Assembly: GCA_002340765.1 (NCBI GenBank)
Contig: DDMS01000041.1
Span: 502-60,637, forward strand
DNA: 60,136 nt
Reading direction: 5' to 3'
Source of the DNA: Flavobacteriaceae bacterium UBA2540
GTDB taxonomy: Bacteria; Bacteroidota; Bacteroidia; Flavobacteriales; Flavobacteriaceae
Shown here: one piece after another, positions 35,330-44,181 of the stretch
Numbering within the stretch: position 1 is the first letter of the stretch
Layout: each line of letters opens with the position of its first letter
The notes under the pieces: generated by a model
Seen by the model: only the letters and a program-made list of their open reading frames with translations
What the model was told of the DNA's origin: nothing
The model's database searches: none
Program-made: the position numbers and the translations under genes

Positions 35330-35743
35330 AAAATTGCTACTTCAGAATTTTTATAAAAAGGAGAACTAAAATAATTTTGATGGTTTTTGTAATTACAATA
35401 ACTGAATTTTACACAAAATTAATGGCAGATTTATTTCAAAAAAATTTTTAACACCATTAAACATAACAAATTTAAAAAAAATAAGTTTTTATATTTCAAA
35501 TAGTTTCCATTATAAAGCATTTATGAAGAAAAATACCAAAATCATTTTTGCAATTTTACTTGTTATTTTAGCAATTATTTACATTTAAACTGCATTTGGT
35601 TAATTTGGATCTCCATTCGCAGGATCTTAAAGTTAAAGCATATTTTATTTTTTAAAATTTAATCCAAATCACACTAAGCAAAATTAACTTATCAAAATGT
35701 AACAATTTTCACTATTTTAGTGCTTTCAATTTATGCATTTTTT
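35330..35743. other. Spacer between mazG and the metalloprotease gene
   Basis: A 414-base AT-rich gap. It holds one short hydrophobic ORF (listed separately), a TATATTTC sequence near 35489 and a GGATCT direct repeat near 35607-35627. No tRNA, conserved RNA structure or long ORF is visible. Confidence 0.6.
35523..35588 (+). CDS. Possible 21-residue hydrophobic peptide
   Basis: ATG at 35523 opens MKKNTKIIFAILLVILAIIYI and then TAA. The peptide is a basic head followed by a single membrane-spanning stretch, the form of known small membrane peptides and also of a signal peptide whose gene has been truncated. A TATATTTC element lies about 30 bases upstream. There is no homology I can recognise, so it may be chance. 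Confidence 0.3.
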   Translation: MKKNTKIIFAILLVILAIIYI

Positions 35744-38170
35744 ATGAAGAAAATATTTTTATTGATTTCGCTAGGTTTGTTTTTAGTTTCAAATTCAATA
35801 AACGCTCAAGGAAAAAAATCAAAAAAAGATGAAGATAAGCAAACCATTGTTGCAACAACTCTTCAAAAAAACCCAACAAATTATAGCGATTTTGTTAATA
35901 AAAACACCATTTCCGACAAAGGATTGTTTACCATTCACGAAAATAAAGACACGTATTTATACGAAATTCCAAAATCATATTTAGGTAAAGAAATGTTGCT
36001 GGTTACTCGTTTAAGAGAATTACCCTCGGGTTTGGGAGGTGGTTATATAAATGCTGGTTCAAATATTAATACACAAGTGGTTGTTTGGGAACAATTTAAA
36101 AACAAAGTATTATTAAAACTAAAATCCTATAATGCAGTTGCAAACGATTCATTGCCAATTTTTAAGTCTGTAAAAGCAAACAATTTAGAACCCATCATTT
36201 TTGCATTTGACATCAAAACTCAAAACAACGATTCAACAGCTGTCTTGATTGATGTTACCTCACTTTTTTCTTCAGATGTCAGAGCAATTTCTGGATTGAC
36301 AAATTCTTTCAGAACTCAATATAAAGTGAGAAGATTAGATCCTTCAAGAAGTTTCATCAACAGTATTAAAAGTTATCCTGAAAATATTGAAGTGGTGCAA
36401 AATTTCACTTATGAAGCAGATGAACCGCCGAGCAATTCAAGTGCAGGAACCATCACAATAAGCGTAAATCAATCTATGATTTTATTGCCTGAAAATCCGA
36501 TGACACCAAGAATTTATGATAAAAGAGTTGGTTATTTTACTATTGGAAATGTTGATTATAGTTCAGAAGCGTTAAAAGCAGATGAAAAAAGATACATTAG
36601 ACGTTGGCGTTTGCAACCTAAAGATGAAGCCGCTTACAATCGTGGAGAATTAGTAGAACCTAAAAAACAAATTGTTTATTATTTAGACCCAGCAACTCCC
36701 TTAAAATTGAGAAAATACATCAAACAAGGTGTGGATGATTGGCAAAAAGTCTTTGAAACTGCTGGATTTAAAAATGCGATTGTCGCAAAAATACCTCCAA
36801 CAAAAGAAGAAGATCCCGAATTTAGCATGGAAGATATTCGTTATTCATCCATTAGATATGTAGCAAGTACTACAAGAAATGCTGTAGGTCCAAGTGTTTC
36901 TGACCCACGCTCAGGCGAAATTATAGAAAGCGATATTATTTGGTATCACAATCATTTGCGTTCTTATAGAAATCGTTATTTGTTAGAAACTGGCGCTGCA
37001 AATCCTTCAGCAAGAACTTTAGATACTCCTGATGAAGAAATTGGTGAAATGATGCGAATGGTCATTGCGCATGAAATTGGTCATGCTTTGGGATTACCTC
37101 ATAATATGGCCGCCAGTTATGCGTATGCTGTTGATTCTTTACGCTCAGGAAATTTCACTCAAAAATATGGTATTGCTGCAACCATTATGGATTATGCTCG
37201 TTACAATTATGTGGCGCAACCTGGAGATAAAAATATTCGTTTTATCAGACAAATGGGGCCTTATGACCATTATGCCATCAATTGGGGTTATCGTAAAATT
37301 CCGAATGTAAAAAGCCCTGAAGAGGAAGTAAAAACCCTAGATACATGGATTTCAGACAAAGCAAATAATCCAATTTATAGATTTGGAGGTGAATCATTTG
37401 ACCCTTCAGCTCAAACAGAAAGCGTAGGAAATGACCAAGTGAAAGCATCCACTTACGGAATAAAAAACTTGAAAATCGTAGCTGAGAATTTATCAAAATG
37501 GACTTCTGACAAAACCAATAATTACGAAGATTTATCAGAATTGTATGATGAATTATTGGGAGTTTGGAGCAGATATGCAGGTCATGTTGCTGGAAATATT
37601 GGAGGTGTGTATGAATTCAATAAAAAACCGATGGAATCTGGAGTTGTTTACGAGTATGTTTCTAAAGCAAAACAACAAGAGTCGTTGCAATGGCTGTTGA
37701 AAAATGTATTTGAAACGCAAGATTGGTTATTGGATAAAAATATTTTAGCCAATATCAACGAAAGTGGCTACACTACAAATATGTTGAATTTACAAAACCG
37801 ACAATTGAATGTACTTTTAAATGAATCCCGATTGAAAAGAATGTTAGATGCTTCCGTCATTCAAAAAGATTTTTATCCAGTGGAAGATATGTTTAGAGAT
37901 TTAAAAAATGGTATTTTTTTTGAAGCAAATTATGCCAGTAATGTAAACCTTTTTAGAAGAAATTTACAAAAAGCATTCATTGAAAAAATGGGTGTTTTAA
38001 TGTCTGATAAAAATTTACAAAACACGGATATTCCATCAATTGTAAGAAGGGAATTGGACACCATGAAAATTCAATTAACGATTGCTAAAAGTAGGTATAT
38101 CAACAAAATATCAAAATATCATTATGCTGATTGTTTGGAAAAAATCAACAAAATTTTAGACCCAAAATAA
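35744..38170 (+). CDS. Secreted zinc metalloprotease (DUF5117/DUF4953-type)
   Basis: An 808-residue exported protein. Start chosen at 35744 because it opens a signal peptide, MKKIFLLISLGLFLVSNSIN, cleaved near AQG. The zinc site HEIGHALGLPHN begins at His443 (HExxHxxGxxH, metzincin-like), followed by the methionine turn region TIMDYARYNYVA. Flanking domains match the DUF5117 (about 60-240) and DUF4953 (about 430 onward) families typical of Bacteroidetes. It probably degrades extracellular or periplasmic protein; the substrate is unknown. Stands alone, convergent with the DUF2851 gene with a 3-base gap. Confidence 0.9.
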   Translation: MKKIFLLISLGLFLVSNSINAQGKKSKKDEDKQTIVATTLQKNPTNYSDFVNKNTISDKGLFTIHENKDTYLYEIPKSYLGKEMLLVTRLRELPSGLGGGYINAGSNINTQVVVWEQFKNKVLLKLKSYNAVANDSLPIFKSVKANNLEPIIFAFDIKTQNNDSTAVLIDVTSLFSSDVRAISGLTNSFRTQYKVRRLDPSRSFINSIKSYPENIEVVQNFTYEADEPPSNSSAGTITISVNQSMILLPENPMTPRIYDKRVGYFTIGNVDYSSEALKADEKRYIRRWRLQPKDEAAYNRGELVEPKKQIVYYLDPATPLKLRKYIKQGVDDWQKVFETAGFKNAIVAKIPPTKEEDPEFSMEDIRYSSIRYVASTTRNAVGPSVSDPRSGEIIESDIIWYHNHLRSYRNRYLLETGAANPSARTLDTPDEEIGEMMRMVIAHEIGHALGLPHNMAASYAYAVDSLRSGNFTQKYGIAATIMDYARYNYVAQPGDKNIRFIRQMGPYDHYAINWGYRKIPNVKSPEEEVKTLDTWISDKANNPIYRFGGESFDPSAQTESVGNDQVKASTYGIKNLKIVAENLSKWTSDKTNNYEDLSELYDELLGVWSRYAGHVAGNIGGVYEFNKKPMESGVVYEYVSKAKQQESLQWLLKNVFETQDWLLDKNILANINESGYTTNMLNLQNRQLNVLLNESRLKRMLDASVIQKDFYPVEDMFRDLKNGIFFEANYASNVNLFRRNLQKAFIEKMGVLMSDKNLQNTDIPSIVRRELDTMKIQLTIAKSRYINKISKYHYADCLEKINKILDPK

Positions 38171-38173
38171 TCA

Positions 38174-39445
38174 TTAATTTCTTACCAATTTAATTCCTAT
38201 TGCACATTGTAAACAGCGTTTCTTTGTGCAATAGTTGTTTTTTAACTCAATCAAAGCCTGACTTTCCATGGCATTTTTTGCAGTGATGTGTAAATCCGCA
38301 AAACCTTCAATAATAGCATTTTTTTCAGGAGTAATTTGATGTATCAATCGCAAAATTGTTTCTTCGTCAAAGTCAGTTTTGGTTTGTAAATAGATAAATT
38401 TTAAAGGAATAATGGTGTTAATCAACAACAAATCCACAAAAGATTTTGTGAGTTTTTTGGGGCTTTTTTTAGAGGTTGTTTCAAATGTAAAATGAGTTTT
38501 CCAAAAGTCCAAAACCTGCACATTAAATAGTTTGTAAAAATCTTCTTTTTGATCAATTTCGATGATTTTAGAAAACAAATGCTGCTGTTGAAAAATCAAA
38601 TTTATCAATTGTGCGAGACGAATTGTAGGAAAATTGGGCGGACGCATCCTAAAAAACTGAAAATTATTTTTATGAATGGATTGCAATTGATATTTGTGTT
38701 TCAAATACTGATATTCTGTTTGCAATTGTTTGTAAAGAGGAATTTCAAGTTCATCCTCTAAAAAACCAGCTTGTCCAAAAAGTAAGGCTGACAATTGAAT
38801 TTCATCAAAACGAACTTTTTGAATGATTGAAAAATCTAAAGAACTTGCCAGTTTGAAAAATCCTTCTCCATTTATTTTCAATCCAAAGTTTTTGGCAAGC
38901 AACCTAAAAAGAACGGATTCAAAATCAAAATTTGTTTCCTGCAACAATTCTTTTATAAATTCAGACTTCTGTTCTAATCGCTCAAAATACAATCTTTCCA
39001 ACCAATTATGTAATAAAAATGGTTCCATTTGATGAATTTGTTGTTCGCAAGGAATCCATCTTTTAGAATCATTTATAAGCCCATTAAATTTGATAATCAG
39101 TTCTTTATCAATATAATTTTTCAATTCTAATGTAGGAATTGGTTGATTTTTTTTAGTAAATACCTCCACATCATGTTCCCAAACTACATGCAAAATTACA
39201 GCATCATAATTGGAATCATTTTCATGATTGTGCACATACCAATCTGAAGATTTTACATGCATTTCAACATTGCCAACCCAAGTTTCATCACCCATTTTAA
39301 TATGTGCATTTAAAAAATCTGGGCCTGAATTTTTATTTTGAGCTCCAAGCTTGAGGACATTTATTTCTTGATGATGAACAGACTTTAAAGTCGATTTATA
39401 AAACAACTGATATTGCCAAGCGTAGTATAAAAATTCCTCTTTCAT
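38174..39445 (-). CDS. DUF2851 protein
   Basis: A 423-residue cytosolic protein of the Bacteroidetes family DUF2851, function unknown. The start is taken at 39445 (MKEEFLYYAWQYQLFYKS); another ATG at 39454 is possible. Characteristic segments are NSGPDFLNAHIKMGD, WVGNVEMHVKSSDWY and DAVILHVVWEHD at the amino end, resembling a nuclease-like core, and a cysteine pair in CTKKRCLQCAIG at the end. Whether it is a nuclease cannot be told. Divergent from the nitroreductase gene. Confidence 0.85.
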   Translation of the reverse strand: MKEEFLYYAWQYQLFYKSTLKSVHHQEINVLKLGAQNKNSGPDFLNAHIKMGDETWVGNVEMHVKSSDWYVHNHENDSNYDAVILHVVWEHDVEVFTKKNQPIPTLELKNYIDKELIIKFNGLINDSKRWIPCEQQIHQMEPFLLHNWLERLYFERLEQKSEFIKELLQETNFDFESVLFRLLAKNFGLKINGEGFFKLASSLDFSIIQKVRFDEIQLSALLFGQAGFLEDELEIPLYKQLQTEYQYLKHKYQLQSIHKNNFQFFRMRPPNFPTIRLAQLINLIFQQQHLFSKIIEIDQKEDFYKLFNVQVLDFWKTHFTFETTSKKSPKKLTKSFVDLLLINTIIPLKFIYLQTKTDFDEETILRLIHQITPEKNAIIEGFADLHITAKNAMESQALIELKNNYCTKKRCLQCAIGIKLVRN

Positions 39446-39550
39446 TTTTTGCATGAAGATACTGAAAAATTTATTGACTTATCAATTTTACCAATAGAAT
39501 TCAAAAAAATGAAGGAAAAGATTGGTATATTTTTGCAAAAAATAAAGAAA

Positions 39551-40180
39551 ATGAACATTATAGAAAGTTTAGAATGGCGTTATGCCGTTAAAAAGTTTGA
39601 TAAAGAGAAATTGCTATCTGGGAAACAAATTGAAACTTTAAAAAATGCCTTCAATTTAACAGCAACTTCGTATGGATTACAACCTGTAAAATTGGCAATA
39701 ATCAGTAATAAAAAAATCCAAGAAGAGTTGGTGGCACATTCTTGGAATCAAAAACAAGTGTTGGACGCTTCACATGTATTCGTTATTTGTGTTCCAAAAA
39801 GTTACACTTCAAAAGAGGTAGAAAATTATTTTGAATTGGTTCAAAAAATCAGAAATACTCCTGATGAAATTATCATCCCATTTAAACAATTTTTAACTGC
39901 TGAAATAGCAAAAAAAACACAAGAAGAATTGCTTATTTGGAACAAAAATCAAGCGTATTTGGCTTTAGGAAATTTATTGACTGTTTGCGCACTTGAACAA
40001 ATAGATTCTTGTCCAATGGAAGGTTTTATCCCTGAAAAATATGATGAAATTTTACAATTGCATGAGCAAAATTTAACAGCAGTTTTGTTATTGCCTATTG
40101 GTTTTAGAGCCGAAGATGATTATGTGAAAGACCTAAAAAAAGTACGAAAAAATATTAATGATGTAGTTATAAATTTTTAG
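39551..40180 (+). CDS. NAD(P)H-dependent nitroreductase-family oxidoreductase
   Basis: A 209-residue FMN-binding flavoprotein of the NfsB group. Start at 39551 (MNIIESLEWRYAVKKFDKEK); the frame is open further upstream but the extra residues are not family-like. The FMN phosphate site is in RYAVKKFD, with the second contacts in ALGNLLTVCALEQIDSCPMEGF and LLPIGFRAED. It reduces nitro compounds or quinones with NAD(P)H. A terminator follows at 40203. Confidence 0.92.
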   Translation: MNIIESLEWRYAVKKFDKEKLLSGKQIETLKNAFNLTATSYGLQPVKLAIISNKKIQEELVAHSWNQKQVLDASHVFVICVPKSYTSKEVENYFELVQKIRNTPDEIIIPFKQFLTAEIAKKTQEELLIWNKNQAYLALGNLLTVCALEQIDSCPMEGFIPEKYDEILQLHEQNLTAVLLLPIGFRAEDDYVKDLKKVRKNINDVVINF

Positions 40181-40202
40181 AAAATTTCAAAAATAACTTA
40201 TT

Positions 40203-40230
40203 AGCCTACTTCTAAAGAAGGCTTTTTTTT
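40203..40230 (+). terminator. Intrinsic terminator after the nitroreductase gene
   Basis: An imperfect stem (AGC..CTTC / GAAG..GCT around TAAA, with a small bulge) followed by T8 (40223-40230). It ends the nitroreductase transcript before pepD. Confidence 0.65.
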
Positions 40231-40277
40231 GGTCAAAAATAATAGTATTTTTGACAACTATTTAAACAAAATTCACA

Positions 40278-41744
40278 ATGAATCTCACTATAAAAAATTT
40301 GGAACCAACAGAAATTTGGGGTCATTTTGCTGATTTGAATGCAGTACCACGTCCTTCAAAAAAAGAAGAAAAAATTATTCAATTTATGGTTAATTTTGGA
40401 AATAAACTTCAATTAGAAACTTTGGTTGACAAAATTGGAAATATACTCATCAAAAAACCAGCATCCAAAGGAATGGAAAACCGAAAAACAGTTATTTTAC
40501 AAGGTCATTTAGACATGGTGCATCAGAAAAATGCAACTACTGATTTTAATTTTGAAGAAGAAGGAATCAATATGTTTGTAGATGATGATTGGGTAAAAGC
40601 TAAAGGCACCACTTTAGGCGCAGATAACGGTTTGGGAGTTGCTGCAATTATGGGAGTTTTGTCCTCAAAAAATAGTGAACATCCAGCAATTGAAGCCTTA
40701 TTTACGATTGATGAAGAAACAGGAATGACTGGTGCAATGGGTTTGGATGCTACATTTTTGACGGGTGAAATTTTAATAAATTTAGACACAGAAGAGGATG
40801 ACGAAATTGGGATTGGTTGTGCTGGAGGTATTGATATTACTGCAACAAGATATTATTCAGAAGAGGGAATTCCTGAAAAAACGACTGCTTTTTCAATCTC
40901 AATATCAGGTTTGAATGGCGGCCATTCAGGAATGGATATTCACAGAGGTTTGGGAAATGCAAACAAAATCATGAATCGTATGTTATTTGACAGATTTACA
41001 AATTTTGGACTGAGAATTTCAGAAATTAATGGCGGAAGTTTACGAAATACCATTCCAAGAGAAAGTGTTTCAAAATTTGTGATTGACACAATTTCAAAAG
41101 ACCCATTTTTAAATGAAACAAATAAATTGATTAACCAAATAAAGAAAGAGTTATCAACAATTGAACCTAATTTAAAAATCAATATTGAAGAAATTCCAAC
41201 TCCAAAAGGTATAGTTGATTTAGGAACTCAAGAAGGATTTTTAAGAGCAATGTATGCCACTTTAAATGGTGTTTTTAGAATGAGTCCTGATGTGAAAGAT
41301 TTGGTTGAAACATCTAATAATATATCGAAAGTTGAGCTAAAAAACGGATTTATTTCTGTAGGTTGTTTAGCTCGTTCTTCATCTGAAAGTGGAAAAATAG
41401 ATGTATCAAATTCTATTCGTTCTTCTTTTGAATTGGCTAGATTTAAAGTAGAATTTTCGGGTAATTATCCTGGTTGGTTGTCAAATATGAATTCTGAAAT
41501 TCTACAAATTGTTTCTAATACCTATCGAGATTTATTTCAAAAAGAACCGAAAATTGTAGCTTGTCATGCTGGATTAGAATGCGGAATTTTGGGTCAGAAT
41601 TACCCGAAAATTGACATGATTTCATTTGGTCCAAATATCAAAGGCGCACATTCCCCTGACGAAAAAGCACAAATCTCATCAACTCAAAAGTTTTGGAAAA
41701 TGCTTTTAGAAGTTCTCAAAAACATTCCAGAAAAAATTGCTTAA
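40278..41744 (+). CDS. pepD: Aminoacyl-histidine dipeptidase (M20)
   Basis: A 488-residue zinc dipeptidase that cleaves Xaa-His and other dipeptides. M20 motifs are LQGHLDMVHQK (metal His and Asp), TTLGADNGLGVA (bridging Asp), TIDEETGMTGA (catalytic Glu), NLDTEEDDE, and the final ligand region GPNIKGAHSPDEK. The dimerisation (lid) domain with GLNGGHSGMDI lies in between. A TATTTTTG element (40246-40253) is a possible -7 box. Followed by the hairpin-rich spacer before parA. Confidence 0.93.
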   Translation: MNLTIKNLEPTEIWGHFADLNAVPRPSKKEEKIIQFMVNFGNKLQLETLVDKIGNILIKKPASKGMENRKTVILQGHLDMVHQKNATTDFNFEEEGINMFVDDDWVKAKGTTLGADNGLGVAAIMGVLSSKNSEHPAIEALFTIDEETGMTGAMGLDATFLTGEILINLDTEEDDEIGIGCAGGIDITATRYYSEEGIPEKTTAFSISISGLNGGHSGMDIHRGLGNANKIMNRMLFDRFTNFGLRISEINGGSLRNTIPRESVSKFVIDTISKDPFLNETNKLINQIKKELSTIEPNLKINIEEIPTPKGIVDLGTQEGFLRAMYATLNGVFRMSPDVKDLVETSNNISKVELKNGFISVGCLARSSSESGKIDVSNSIRSSFELARFKVEFSGNYPGWLSNMNSEILQIVSNTYRDLFQKEPKIVACHAGLECGILGQNYPKIDMISFGPNIKGAHSPDEKAQISSTQKFWKMLLEVLKNIPEKIA

Positions 41745-41770
41745 ATACCGCTAAAAATGCTTAAAATATT

Positions 41771-41813
41771 TTTTTATACTAAAATTACTGTTTAGAAAAT
41801 TTTAGTATAAAAA
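41771..41813. promoter_or_regulatory. Hairpin A of an overlapping pair upstream of parA
   Basis: A perfect 16-bp inverted repeat: TTTTTATACTAAAATT (41771-41786) and AATTTTAGTATAAAAA (41798-41813) around 11 bases. It lies 27 bases after the pepD stop, so it can serve as a two-way terminator. Its right arm overlaps the left arm of hairpin B by 7 bases, so both cannot form at once. Confidence 0.75.
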
Positions 41814-41849
41814 CATAATATACTAAAAACCAACATATTATGTTTTTAT
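41807..41849. promoter_or_regulatory. Hairpin B of an overlapping pair upstream of parA
   Basis: A perfect 15-bp inverted repeat (41807-41821 with 41835-41849; core AAAAACATAATAT / ATATTATGTTTTT) around a 13-base loop that carries a third copy of ATACTAAAA (41820-41828). That copy could also pair with TTTTAGTAT at 41800-41808, giving a further alternative fold. Confidence 0.7.
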
Positions 41850-41870
41850 TCATTTGTTAACATTTTTCAT

Positions 41871-41900
41871 ATTGATAAAAGAGAATAAATTGTAATTTTA
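41871..41900 (+). promoter_or_regulatory. Putative parA promoter
   Basis: ATTG (41871-41874), 18 bases, then TAATTTTA (41893-41900), a partial fit to the Bacteroidetes boxes; parA begins 23 bases downstream. Confidence 0.35.
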
Positions 41901-41923
41901 CCCTAATAAATTAGGCTACTTTA

Positions 41924-42688
41924 ATGGGAAAAATAATTGCTATCGCAAATCAAAAAGGAGGTGTTGGAAAAACAACGACTTGTATTAATTTGGCTGCAGC
42001 TTTAGGAGTTTTAGAAAAAAAAATTTTATTGATTGATGCTGATCCTCAAGCAAATGCAACTTCAGGAATGGGAATTGAAATAGATGGAATTAAAATAGGA
42101 ACATATCAAGTTTTAGAGCATACTATCATCGCAAAAGAGGCAATTATTCCAACAAATTCCCCAAATGTAGATTTGATTCCCGCACATATTGATTTAGTTG
42201 CTATCGAAATTGAATTGGTTGACAAAGAAGATCGAGAATACATGCTGAAAAAAGCTGTTGCTAATATCAAAAATGACTATGACTATATTTTAATTGATTG
42301 TGCCCCTTCTTTGGGTTTGATTACTTTAAATTCATTGGTTGCTGCAGATTCAGTAATTATTCCTATTCAGTGCGAATATTTCGCATTAGAAGGTTTGGGA
42401 AAATTGTTAAATACCATCAAAAGTATTCAAAATATTCACAATGCTCAACTTGACATTGAAGGTTTGTTACTGACAATGTTTGATTCTCGTTTGCGATTAT
42501 CAAATCAAGTAGTTGACGAAGTTAGAAAGCATTTTTCAAGTATGGTTTTTGATACTATTATTAGAAGAAATACACGTTTGGGCGAAGCCCCAAGTTATGG
42601 AGAAACTATCATTGCTTATGATGCTACAAGTAAAGGTGCTATAAATTACTTAAATTTGGCGCAAGAATTATTAAAGAAGAATTCATAA
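41924..42688 (+). CDS. parA: Chromosome partitioning ATPase ParA
   Basis: A 254-residue deviant-Walker ATPase that moves origin regions with ParB. The motif is NQKGGVGKTTT (9-19), then DADPQANATSG, DYILIDCAPSLGLIT and the switch region PIQCEYFALEG. It lacks an amino-terminal DNA-binding extension, so it is the chromosomal (Soj-like) type. It begins a run of seven co-directional genes through 47576; parB follows after one base. Confidence 0.96.
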   Translation: MGKIIAIANQKGGVGKTTTCINLAAALGVLEKKILLIDADPQANATSGMGIEIDGIKIGTYQVLEHTIIAKEAIIPTNSPNVDLIPAHIDLVAIEIELVDKEDREYMLKKAVANIKNDYDYILIDCAPSLGLITLNSLVAADSVIIPIQCEYFALEGLGKLLNTIKSIQNIHNAQLDIEGLLLTMFDSRLRLSNQVVDEVRKHFSSMVFDTIIRRNTRLGEAPSYGETIIAYDATSKGAINYLNLAQELLKKNS

Positions 42689-42689
42689 A

Positions 42690-43574
42690 ATGGCACAAGC
42701 TACCAAAAGACAAGCATTAGGAAGAGGGTTATCAGCATTATTGCAAGATTCATCGAACATCACCAGTGCTTTTGATAAAAAAGCGGAAAGATTAATTGGT
42801 TCAATTATCGAAATTGAATTGAGTTTAATTGATGTAAATCCTTTTCAGCCAAGAACTTATTTTGATGAAGAATCATTGATAGAATTAGGAAATTCTATCA
42901 AAGAATTGGGCGTTATTCAGCCAATTACTGTTCGAAAAATGAAAGAAAATCAGTTTCAATTGGTTTCTGGAGAACGTCGTTTTAGAGCATCAAAACTTAT
43001 AGGAAATACCTCAATTCCAGCATATATTAGAATTGCAAATGACCAAGAAATGCTTGAAATGGCATTGGTTGAAAACATTCAGCGAAAAAATTTAGACCCA
43101 ATTGAGGTGGCTCTTTCTTACGAACGTCTAATTAATGAAATCAAATTGACACAAGAAGAATTGAGCACAAGAGTTGGAAAAAAAAGATCTACAGTAACCA
43201 ATTATTTGCGTTTATTGAAATTAGATCCCATTTTACAAACTGGAATGCGTGATGGATTTATTTCAATGGGACATGGACGTGCAATGATTAATATTGATAA
43301 TACCGAAGATCAGTTAGCGATTTATGAACGAATTTTAAAAGAAAAACTTTCTGTAAGACAAACTGAAGATTTGGTTAAAGACCTTAAATCCTGCACAAGT
43401 TCGAAACCAAAAGTGAAGCAAATTCCGGATTTTGTTAAAAATAATATCAAGACAATAAGCGAATTTTTTGGTCAAAAAATAGCAGTAACAATGAGCACAA
43501 ATGGCAAAGGAAAAATTAGTATTCCTTTTAATTCTGAAGAAGATTTTAATCGTATCAAAAACTTATTAAAATAG
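42690..43574 (+). CDS. parB: Chromosome partitioning protein ParB
   Basis: A 294-residue CTP-dependent DNA clamp. The amino end has QALGRGLSALL (ParA-stimulating), the CTP-binding ParB/Srx domain includes NPFQPRTYF and SGERRFRAS, followed by MALVENIQRKNLDPIEVA, the parS-binding helix-turn-helix TQEELSTRVGKKRSTVTNYLRLL, and a carboxy dimer domain. No parS-like palindrome was spotted in the window, though the search by eye is weak. Confidence 0.96.
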   Translation: MAQATKRQALGRGLSALLQDSSNITSAFDKKAERLIGSIIEIELSLIDVNPFQPRTYFDEESLIELGNSIKELGVIQPITVRKMKENQFQLVSGERRFRASKLIGNTSIPAYIRIANDQEMLEMALVENIQRKNLDPIEVALSYERLINEIKLTQEELSTRVGKKRSTVTNYLRLLKLDPILQTGMRDGFISMGHGRAMINIDNTEDQLAIYERILKEKLSVRQTEDLVKDLKSCTSSKPKVKQIPDFVKNNIKTISEFFGQKIAVTMSTNGKGKISIPFNSEEDFNRIKNLLK

Positions 43575-44180
43575 TTGAATTTAAAACCTTTCATACTTAT
43601 TTTACTATTCAGTTTTATTTCTGGGTTTATTTTTGCGCAAAATGATTCTCTAACAACTCAACTATTTCAAAAATCAGATACTTTACAAATTTCAAAGAAA
43701 AAAATAAAGCTTTCTCCAATTTATAATCCATTAGCTCCATCAAAAGCGGCTTTTTATTCTGCTATTTTTCCAGGAATGGGTCAAATTTATAATAAAAAAT
43801 ATTGGAAAGCACCCATAGTTTGGGGAGCTTTGGCTTTACCAGTTTATTATTACCAAATCAACAATAACGATTATAAACGCTATAGAAATGCATACAGACT
43901 CAGAAAAAATGGCTTAGTTGACGAATTTACGGTTGGTGGTATTGAACTAGTTTCCATGCAAACACTTGAAACTGCTCAAAAACAATTGCGAGAAAACAGA
44001 GATATGTCTTTATTAACAGGCGTCATTTTATATATTTTACAAATTGTTGAAGCAAGCGTAAATGCACACTTAATGCAATTCAACACAGATGATAATTTGA
44101 CTATAAAACCTCAATTAATTTTTGACCCAATACGAATTGAAACTCCGAGTATTGGACTTACTTTTAAATATAATTTTTGA
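43575..44180 (+). CDS. DUF5683 membrane protein
   Basis: A 201-residue protein with a signal sequence MNLKPFILILLFSFISGFIF ending near FAQ, and a DUF5683 core (PSKAAFYSAIFPGMGQIYNKKYW, followed by KAPIVWGALALPVYYY). The family is restricted to Bacteroidetes and sits next to parB, as here. The start is TTG at 43575, immediately after the parB stop, chosen because it gives a full signal peptide. Function unknown. Confidence 0.85.
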   Translation: MNLKPFILILLFSFISGFIFAQNDSLTTQLFQKSDTLQISKKKIKLSPIYNPLAPSKAAFYSAIFPGMGQIYNKKYWKAPIVWGALALPVYYYQINNNDYKRYRNAYRLRKNGLVDEFTVGGIELVSMQTLETAQKQLRENRDMSLLTGVILYILQIVEASVNAHLMQFNTDDNLTIKPQLIFDPIRIETPSIGLTFKYNF

Positions 44181-44181
44181 T

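Noticed and set aside
39449..39550. Longer nitroreductase start at 39449
   Set aside because: It would run through the divergent spacer and into the DUF2851 start region; the family amino end begins at 39551.
41745..41923. parS site or replication origin next to parAB
   Set aside because: No GTTTCACGTGAAAC-like sequence, DnaA-box cluster or dnaA gene is visible; the palindromes there are AT-only stems.
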